Positions 56,336-64,000 of a DNA stretch of 64,000 bases are shown here, in pieces (the first letter of the stretch is position 1; each line of letters starts with the position of its first letter). The position numbers and the translations under genes were made by a program. The stretch is from Limnomonas spitsbergensis. Taxonomy: Eukaryota; Chlorophyta; Chlorophyceae; Chlamydomonadales. The stretch covers positions 186,001 to 250,000 of the forward strand of contig JAYJMM010000011.1 in NCBI GenBank assembly GCA_037349105.1. Direction: 5' to 3'. The notes under the pieces are model-generated. The model was not told the DNA's origin. It worked only from the letters and a program-made list of their open reading frames with translations, and did no database searches.

Positions 56336-59300
56336 GGGGAGGGTAGCGGGCACAAAAAAAAAAGCTTTGCCTCGTGGGGGGCGTGAGTGTTGAGGAAACA
56401 GCGCCCGCCTGGGCCGAAGCAACATCCGCGCCGTTACCGCGAGAGTAAGGACACATCACAATTGATTTCGGCGGCTTGCGGTTCTGATTTTTTTTCTCAC
56501 CGGTTTTAGCACGTCCAGTGGGATCCAGGATCCCCCCTCCAAGAAATATGGTTTCTTGTTTATTTATCTATTTTTGTCCGATTTCCATGCCACTAGGTAC
56601 CGGGCTGTCGTTGCTGGCTCCGTGAATCATGGAAGTTTTTAGTGGGGAGGGGGCTTAATGGGCAAAAGGGCCGAGCACCGTTTTTTGTTTTAGTGCGTGG
56701 TATACTATACCTTAAATCGACAGGCCTGGCTCAATGCACAGGAATGGTACACAATGCGTCACAGCGGCCTGTCTAACTTGCAATGCTCCTGACCTGGTCC
56801 CACACCCTCCATCCCCTGACAGGCTGGCTCAATACAGGGCAACGCATAAAAAAACAAGGGGATTTGGAATTTCGTTGCGCAACAAAACATGTCATGCTAA
56901 ACACGGCCTCGTGAAACGTGTGGCTTTTTGGCCCCCGAAACGTCAGCAGTCGTCAGCACCCGAAACTTATGGCAAACTGTCGACACGAATCTCTTATTTT
57001 TTCATTTTACCGGAAGGTAACGTCGACAATCAATACCGGTAATCAGGAAATTCATGGATCCCTCAGCCGCAAACAGCGCAAATCTTGAGGAGGGCACAGC
57101 AAAACCCAGGTACCGGTCGCTAATTTATATGTTGTGATACATTTAATAATTTCAAAGCATAAATTGGGATAAAGCATAAATTGGGATAAAGCATAAATTG
57201 GGATAAAGCATAAATTGGGATAAAGCATAAATTGGGATAAAGCATAAATTGGGATAAAGCATAAATTGGGATAAAGCATAAATTGGGATAAAGCATAAAT
57301 TGGGATAAAGCATAAATTGGGATAAAGCATAAATTGGGATAAAGCATAAATTGGGATAAAGCATAAATTCCTTGTTCGAATTCGAATCACCTTGTCGGCC
57401 ACCCTGTATGCACACTTTCCACACTGTTAATCCTTTTCTGGACTTCGCCAGTAGCTGACACATTATGTACATTCACATGATGCTAAATGTATGAATCCCA
57501 CACACCGGTACAGTAAATCCCACACTTTTCATTCACCTTGTCGACCAACTCCATGTACTCCTTCCGCTTGTCAATTCTTTTCTGGACGTCGCTGACAGGT
57601 TTTTTCATGCCATTGCCGGCTGTCTCAAAGGAACGGTCCACAGCCAGCCGCTCGCCAGCATCTGACGAGGAACCTGAAGGAACAAAAAACAAAATCAAGG
57701 CAGATTAAAACACAAAAAGATATAATGGAATTCCATGAAGGGGGCAACCCCCCTCATTATTTTGCAACGCCGCCGGCGGCCTAGAAGGAAAGGTCCACAG
57801 CCAGCCGCTCGCCGGCATCTGACGAGGAACCTGAAGGAAAGACAAACAAATGAAAGGCATTTAAAAACATAAAAAAACAAAGAAAACAGTAATCAAAACC
57901 AGGAATGCCATCATTTTGCAACGCTGCCGGCGGCCTGGATGGAACAGTTCACAGCCAGCCGCACGCCAGCATCTGACGATGAACCTGAATGCGAGATAAG
58001 CAAAGGAAAACCATTTCCAACAAAACAACATTTACAACAGTGTTTAAATCAGGAAGAAGCGGTCCGCAGCCAGCCGCTCGATAGCCTCTGACAATAAACC
58101 TGAGGGAAAGATGAAAACATAAAGTAATTTCCAACAATAATAAACAGTTAGGAATACCAGGAAGGAGCGATCTATAGCCAGCCGCTCGCCAGCATCCGAT
58201 GAACCTGAAGCAAAAATATGTAAATAAACGTAACTCCTCAAGTACAAATCATTAACAAATACAAGAAGAGTGATCTCCATGACCCCCCCCCCCACTTTTT
58301 TCGCCATGCAAACTAACTAAGGCTACGGTTCTAAAAGAAACTAGGTTCTAAAAGAAACCTAAAAGAGTGGGCCCCCCGCCACTGCCCCTAAAATATATTT
58401 GGCGGCTTCGAAGGAACGGACCACAGCCAGCCGCTTGCAGCAGCATCTGACGAGGAACCTAGATGAAAGATACATAAAATAAACAACCTCTTATGGAGCA
58501 GTACAAAGCATTAGCACATTTAAGAAGAGGGATTTTCCTGGCTCCCCCCTCATTATACTCCATGTAAACAAACTTAGGCTGCAGTTCTACTACAGAACCA
58601 GGAGTGCGCCCCGCTGCTGCCCCAAGAATAATTTTGAGGGCGGGTTTTAGGTCCCAAGCAATCAACTGTGGGTCCCAGACGTGCGGCCTCCGGGATCCAC
58701 AGCCAGCCGCCACTGTTTTTTTAGTGAGTCATATACCGTTATCAGCTACAGTTCAGCTACACTGTCGACCCCAGCCACAAGCCTCTGGTGCGGCCAGCCC
58801 TGCTGCTTGGGCCACTGGCAGGAGGCCGGTCCAGGTTTGGTGGGAATCGGCCCAGGGGTCAGTAGCTAGCCCAGGCCTAGCAAAAGTGGTCCAGTCCCCA
58901 CTAGAATAAACATTTCTGGCCGCTTGCGGGCCCTAACGAGTAACCTGCCAGACACTAAATAAAGAAATAAACGGCAGAACAAAATATTTACACGGCCTCT
59001 GAAGGGCGCCACGTCCCTACTCCTTCAATCAAAATAATTTCAAACGTTGCGGCCGTGACAACGGTATCTGGAGTCCAAGCACTTCAACCACGTCTTTATT
59101 CTGCATGGAAATCAATGAAATTGGAAATAAGAAAAACAATAATAGCAGCTACCCGCATCCGCAGGAACAGTGAGGGCAGTTCCCACTGTCCCACTTCCAT
59201 GGCCACGTCTTTATGCAAATCAAAAACAATTTACAGGTGACTCGATACAAATCAGGTGTATCATTGAAATTGGAGATAATAAAATCAATAACAATTACTA

Positions 59301-61277
59301 CATGCATCCAATGTAGCAGAGAAGACAGTTCCTGCTAGCACTCAATAAAACCGGGTTGATTATTTAAATGGAAGCACTAACCCGCATCCGTTGATTTCAG
59401 TGGGGTCATTTTTCCGGCGTATGCTGCCGTGAAAACGGCTTCTGCGGTCAGGTCCTAGGCCACGTCCTTATATACTTTATAATACAACCGTGTGAATTTT
59501 TAAATTCGGAAATCCTACCGGCATCTGCAGATGTGGAAACGGCTCCATGACCTAGTCATGATTTCGAAGTTAAATGATAATGGAAGGACAAGGAATGGAA
59601 ATGGAAATGATGACCTACATATTGGCCATGGAAATGATGACCTGCATATTGGCCATGGAAATGAGTACCTGCATATTGGCCATGGAAATGATGACCTACA
59701 TATTGGCCATGGAAATGATGACCTACATATTGGCCATGGAAATGATGACCTGCATATTGGCCATGGAAATGATGACCTGCATATTGGCCATGTGAACGGC
59801 TTCTGCAGTTTGGCCTAACACCTCCTTGGCCACGTATTTAATGAGCACACACCTCAGGCCACAGAAATTCATCTGAAATGAAAGCAAACACCGGCATCTG
59901 CAGCGGTAAAAACGGCTTCTACAGCCAGACAGGGTTAACCTATACAATACGGTACGGATACTGAACGGTACGGAGAAATTGGCCGGACTAGTTGGGAAAT
60001 GGCCGATACGGTGTTTTAACACGGTGCTGTACGGTTAACACGGTGCGGTACTATTTAACACGGTGCGGTACTAGTTAACACGGTGCGGTACTATTTAACA
60101 CGGTGCGGTACTAGTTAACACGGTGCGGTACTAGTTAACACGGTGCGGTACTAGTTAACACGGTGCGGTACTACGGTAGTTAACACGGTGCGGTACTACG
60201 GTAGTTAACACGGTGCGGTACTACGGTAGTTAACACGGTGCGGTACTACGGCAGTTAACACGGTGCGGTACTAGTTAACACGGTGCGGTACTAGTTAACA
60301 CGGTTCGGTACTAGTTAACACGGTGCGGTACTACGGTAGTTAACACGGTGCGGTACTACGGTAGTTAACACGGTGCGGTACTACGGTAGTTAACACGGTG
60401 CGGTACTACGGCAGTTAACACGGTGCGGTACTAGTTAACACGGTGCGGTACTAGTTAACACGGTGCGGTACTAGTTAACACGGTGCAGTACTAGTTAACA
60501 CGGTGCGGTACTAGTTAACACGGTGCGGTACTAGTTAACACGGTGCGGTACTAGTTAACACGGTGCGGTACTGGCTAGTTAACACGGTGCGGTACTAGTT
60601 AACACGGTGCGGTACTAGTTAATACGGTGTGGTACTAGTTAAAACGGTGCGGTACGGTTAACGGTAAACAGTAAACGGTATTTGGGCCCAAACGGTCGTA
60701 CTGGGTACCCCTGCAGTCAGCCCCTTGGCCATTCCTTTTTTCAAAATCCAAAACAATCTACCGGGAACTCAATGAAATTTGATTTGTTTTTCAAATTGAA
60801 GCACTTACCGGCATCAGCAGCTATCGGTGAACACAGCTTCTGCAGTCATGGCCATGGCCACCTCTTCATTCCGAATCAAGAAAAAATCATCCGCAACTAA
60901 AAAAAACGGCGTCACTATTTCAATGGAAAACTTACCGCTATCAGCAGCGTGAAAACGGCCTGGCATGGCCATCCCTTTATTCCGAATAAAAACAAACTAC
61001 CGGGATCTCAATCGAAAACGTTTGTTTTCCAAATGGACGCACTCACCGGGGCATCAGCAGCGAAGAAGACAGCTTCTGCCGTCAGCTCCATGGCCCCGTC
61101 CTAAACCCAAAAAATATACAAACATTTTAAAGAATGGGAAATCCACCTGCGTCTGCAGCCGTAAAAATGGCTTCTGCCGTCAGTTCCATGGCCACCTCTT
61201 TATTCCGCATGGCGACGAAGATGTCCTTCACGAACCGCAGAGAAGGTCGGTCGCGCAGCGCCCACATATCGCCCGGC
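55942..61277 (-). CDS. Small single-pass membrane protein of unknown function, three 3' exons (5' part beyond right edge)
   Basis: Exons at 61277-61147 (131 nt), 57673-57537 (137 nt) and 56073-55942 (132 nt including TAG). The phases chain 1+43 codons+1, 2+45 codons, 44 codons. The first reads MWALRDRPSLRFVKDIFVAM and ELTAEAIFTAADAG; the second SSSDAGERLAVDRSFETAG, MKKPVSDVQKRIDKRKEYM and ELVDK; the last RNDSPVAVW and then a hydrophobic helix FGLFVGPAIVILAVAYFSGY, ending YTNSLTTGR. So a soluble, charged region precedes one C-terminal transmembrane segment with a short tail. The first base of exon 61277 completes an Arg codon if the preceding exon ends ...ISDP(M/I)R, as the 62.5-64 kb repeat suggests. 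An organelle or thylakoid location is only a guess. I do not recognise the family. The assignment of the last exon to this gene rests on phase and continuity. Confidence 0.6.
56340..57050. other. Rest of the intron before the membrane-segment exon
   Basis: It holds a copy (about 56365-56425) of the dispersed repeat also present at 41395-41470. I see no exon. A further, unseen small exon between 57536 and 56074 cannot be excluded. Confidence 0.4.
57156..57367. repeat. 17-bp A+T-rich array (AAAGCATAAATTGGGAT)
   Basis: Twelve almost perfect units, far richer in A+T than the surroundings. It lies inside the intron that follows the VDK exon. Confidence 0.95.
57390..57480 (-). repeat. Donor-side copy of the VDK exon
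   Basis: A degenerate copy of the exon's second half (GAAGTCCAGAAAAGGATTAA...GACAAG|GTGATTC). Its end defines the true donor of the upstream exon as GACAAG|GTGAATG at 57536/57537. Confidence 0.7.
57780..58465 (-). repeat. Acceptor-side array before the SSSDAGERL exon
   Basis: Five copies (about 57785-57834, 57940-57989, 58055-58102, 58163-58208 and 58410-58462) of TTCAG and GTTCCTCGTCAGATGCTGGC, continuing to GAGCGGCTGGCTGTGGACC. A fragment lies near 58695. Most still encode SSSDAGERLAVDRSF; some carry deletions. Confidence 0.88.
59597..59795. repeat. 27-bp array, 7 units
   Basis: Unit GGCCATGGAAATGATGACCT plus ACATATT (plus strand). It is embedded in one of the donor-side junction copies, whose GGCCATGGAA core it shares. 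Confidence 0.93.
59930..60713. mobile_element. hAT-like element of CAGGGTTA family with internal 20-bp array
   Basis: The imperfect inverted ends CAGGGTTAACC / GGGTACCCCTG match the 52.3-kb element. Flanks CAGCCAGA / CAGTCAGC agree at 6 of 8 positions. The interior (60027-60655) is about 29 units of TTAACACGGTGCGGTACTAG, some with an extra TACGG. The unit motif occurs once or twice, diverged, in the short copy. It inserted into a junction copy of the host intron. Confidence 0.82.
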
Positions 61278-61394
61278 CTGCGCATTGCAGGGTGTAGTAT
61301 ATTAAATATATTAATAATAATATATTAATAATATACCGTATATTATTATTATTATTATTATTATTATATTACTCGAGTTTTACAAGATACAAAC

Positions 61395-62508
61395 AAATAT
61401 GCCTGTTATGCCAAATAAGCCTGTTATGCCAAATAAGCCTGTTATGCCAAATATGCCTGTTATGCCAAATATGCCTGTTATGCCAAATAAGCCTGTTATG
61501 CCAAATAAGCCTGTTATGCCAAATAAGCCTGTTATGCCAAATATGCCTGTTATGCCAAATAAGCCTGTTATGCCAAATAAGCCTGTTATGCCAAATATGC
61601 CTGTTATGCCAAATATGCCTGTTATGCCAAATAAGCCTGTTATGCCAATAAGCCTGTTATGCCAAATAAGCCTGTTATGCCAAATAAGCCTGTTATGCCA
61701 AATAAGCCTGTTATGCCAAATAAGCCTGTTATGCCAAATAAGCCTGTTATGCCAATAAGCCTGTTATGCCAAATAAGCCTGTTATGCCAAATAAGCCTGT
61801 TATGCCAAATATGCCTGTTATGCCAAATAAGCCTGTTATGCCAAATAAGCCTGTTATGCCAAATAAGCCTGTTATGCCAAATAAGCCTGTTATGCCAAAT
61901 ATGCCTGTTATGCCAAATAAGCCTGTTATGCCAAATAAGCCTGTTATGCCAAATAAGCCTGTTATGCCAAATATACCTGTTATGCCAAATAAGCCTGTTA
62001 TGCCAAATAAGCCTGTTATGCCAAATATACCTGTTATGCCAAATATGCCTGTTATACCAAATATACCTGTTATACCAAATATGCCTGTTATACCAAATAA
62101 GCCTGTTATGCCAAATATGCCTGTTATGCCAAATAAGCCTGTTATGCCAAATAAGCCTGTTATGCCAAATATACCTGTTATACCAAATATACCTGTTATA
62201 CCAAATATACCTGTTATGCCAAATATACCTGTTATGCCAAATATACCTGTTATGCCAAATATGCCTGTTATGCCAAATAAGCCTGTTATGCCAAATAAGC
62301 CTGTTATGCCAAATATACCTGTTATGCCAAATATGCCTGTTATACCAAATATACCTGTTATACCAAATATACCTGTTATACCAAATATACCTGTTATACC
62401 AAATATACCTGTTATACCAAATATACCTGTTATGCCAAATATACCTGTTATGCCAAATATGCCTGTTATACCAAATATGCCTGTTATACCAAATATGCCT
62501 GTGTTTTG
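61395..62508. repeat. 17-bp array (GCCTGTTATGCCAAATA), ~65 units
   Basis: Nearly perfect units with AAATAAG/AAATATG/AAATATA variants clustered toward the right side. It is preceded by an A+T-rich TATTATTATT tract (61300-61375). It lies in the intron upstream of the 61277 exon. Confidence 0.95.
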
Positions 62509-62514
62509 ACCTCC

Positions 62515-64000
62515 CTGAACCCAGCCTTTCCCCCCTCAACCCCGTACCCCCCCCAAGCTTCCAACCTCATGGGATCGCTGATTTGCAGCATTTCCCCCCT
62601 GAACCCGCAATTTCACCCTTGACCTCCCTGCACCCAGCATTTCCCCCCTGAACCCCGTACCCCCCCCAAGTTTCCAACCTCATGGGATCGCTGATTTGCA
62701 GCATTTCCCCCCTGAACCCGCAATTTCACCCTTGACCTCCCTGCACCCAGCATTCCCCTCCTCAACCCGGTACCCCCCACAAGTTTCCAACCTCATGGGA
62801 TCGCTGATTTGCAGCATTTCCCCCCTGAACCCGCAATTTCACCCTTGACCTCCCTGCACCCAGCATTCCCCCCCTCAACCCCGTACCCCCCCCAAGTTTC
62901 CAACCTCATGGGATCGCTGATTTGCAGCATTTCCCCCCTGAACCCGCAATTTCACCCTTGACCTCCCTGCACCCAGCATTCCCCCCTCAACCCCGTACCC
63001 CCCCCAAGCTTCCAACCTCATGGGATCGCTGATTTGCAGCATTTCCCCCCTGAACCCGCAATTTCACCCTTGACCTCCCTGCACCCAGCATTTCCCCCCT
63101 GAACCCCGTACCCCCCCCAAGTTTCCAACCTCATGGGATCGCTGATTTGCAGCATTTCCCCCCTGAACCCGCAATTTCACCCTTGACCTCCCTGCACCCA
63201 GCATTCCCCTCCTCAACCCGGTACCCCCCCCAAGTTTCCAACCTCATGGGATCGCTGATTTGCAGCATTTCCCCCCTGAACCCGCAATTTCACCCTTGAC
63301 CTCCCTGCACCCAGCATTCCCCCCCTCAACCCCGTACCCCCCCCAAGTTTCCAACCTCATGGGATCGCTGATTTGCAGCATTTCCCCCCTGAACCCGCAA
63401 TTTCACCCTTGACCTCCCTGCACCCAGCATTTCCCTCCTCAACCCGGTATTCCCCCCAAGCTCAAACCTCATGGGATCGCTGATTTGCAGCATTTCCCCC
63501 CTGAACCCGCAATTTCCCCCTTGACCTCCCTGAACCCAGCATTCCCCCCCTGAACCCGGTACCCCCCCCCAAGCTTCTAACCTCATGGGATCGCTGATTT
63601 GCAGCATTTCCCCCCTGAACCCGCAATTTCACCCTTGACCTCCCTGCACCCAGCATTTCCCCCCTCAACCCCGTACCCCCCCCAAGTTTCCAACCTGATG
63701 GGATCGCTGATTTGCAGCATTTCCCCCCTGAACCCGCAATTTCCCCCTTGACCTCCCTGCACCCAGCATTCCCCCCTCAACCCCGTACCCCCCCCAAGTT
63801 TCTAACCTCATGGGATCGCTGATTTGCAGCATTTCCCCCCTGAACCCGCAATTTCCCCCTTGACCTCCCTGAACCCAGCATTCCCCCCCTGAACCCCGTA
63901 CCCCCCCCTAGCTTCCAACCTGATGGGAATGCTGATTTGCAGCATTCCCCCCCTCAACCCCATACCCCCCCCAAGCTTCCAACCTGATGGGATCGCTGAT
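62515..64000 (-). repeat. ~117-bp array, each unit a candidate mini-exon end
   Basis: About 12 units, running off the right edge. On the minus strand each has GCGGGTTCAG, then GGGGGAAATGCTGCAAATCA, then GCGATCCCATSAG and GTTGGA or GTTAGA. The segment MLQISDP(M/I)R ends two bases into an Arg codon, which fits the phase of the next exon at 61277. The array is probably amplified donor-side junction of the preceding exon. Confidence 0.88.

Larger units (their letters stand above)
59030..61110 (-). repeat. Donor-side copies of the ELTAEAIFTAADAG exon
   Basis: At least seven degenerate copies (about 61030-61105, 60935-60985, 60800-60865, 59895-59930 joined to 60714-60745, 59795-59850, 59395-59480 and 59145-59225). 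Each has GTGGCCATGGAACTGACNGC, then AGAAGCCGTTTTCACGGC and a GATGCCG|GTAAGT-type donor. One copy is split by the transposon at 59930-60713. Confidence 0.8.

Noticed and set aside
57156..57367. CRISPR-like direct repeats
   Set aside because: The units are contiguous without unique spacers, and the context is eukaryotic. The same applies to the other arrays.
61399..62539. MPNKPV / WHNRLI repeat proteins
   Set aside because: The 17-bp array cycles through frames. There is no start or stop logic and it lies within an intron of the minus-strand gene.

Overview
The window reads as nuclear DNA of a green alga, most likely a chlamydomonadalean (Volvox/Chlamydomonas-type) species. Genes are split into many short GT-AG exons. 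Plant-type telomeric words (CCCTAAA) are scattered through introns. One gene carries a Ser-Pro/Lys (extensin-like) linker typical of algal wall and matrix proteins, and another matches a plastid family (DUF1995). There is no prokaryotic organisation. About half of the window is tandem repeat, and the very long open frames inside those arrays are composition artefacts rather than genes.

Layout. (1) 1-2385, minus: 5' part of a DUF1995 plastid-protein gene that runs off the left edge. (2) 2386-11.8 kb: intergenic, with a 19-bp minisatellite, two hAT-like non-autonomous transposons with 8-bp target duplications, a mariner-like MITE, a probable solo LTR and several dispersed repeat families. (3) 12.2-18.07 kb, minus: a multi-exon gene of unknown function. 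Six exons chain in phase 0, and it ends in a 57-bp repeat-coding region; it shows internal stop codons and may be decaying. (4) 18.1-20.9 kb: transposon-derived frames, tRNA-like SINE copies and palindromes. (5) 21.2-27.0 kb: four consecutive GC-rich minisatellites. (6) 27.4-49.1 kb, plus: the main gene, a secreted papain-family (C1A) cysteine protease with an I29-like propeptide, a complete Q/C/H/N catalytic set, an SPSPK-rich linker and a C-terminal fibronectin-type-II-like module. It has 15 exons and 721 codons before the stop, spread over 21.7 kb. (7) 49.1-55.9 kb: intergenic, rich in dispersed repeats. (8) 55.9-64 kb, minus: 3' part of a gene for a small protein with one C-terminal membrane segment.

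The most unusual property is shared by the four genes. Almost every examined intron contains tandem copies of its own splice junctions. Copies of the upstream exon's 3' end plus GT donor lie at the intron's 5' end. Copies of the AG acceptor plus the downstream exon's 5' end lie at its 3' end. The outermost junctions give an uninterrupted, phase-consistent reading frame; the inner copies are truncated or mutated pseudo-junctions. Large intronic minisatellites (for example about 37 copies of the signal-peptide exon end in protease intron 1, and about 100 units in intron 14) appear to be amplified junction copies. This looks like a genome-wide mode of intron growth by duplication across exon-intron boundaries.

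Exon boundaries were derived by eye from splice consensus, reading-phase agreement and protein-family expectation. No transcript or database evidence was available.
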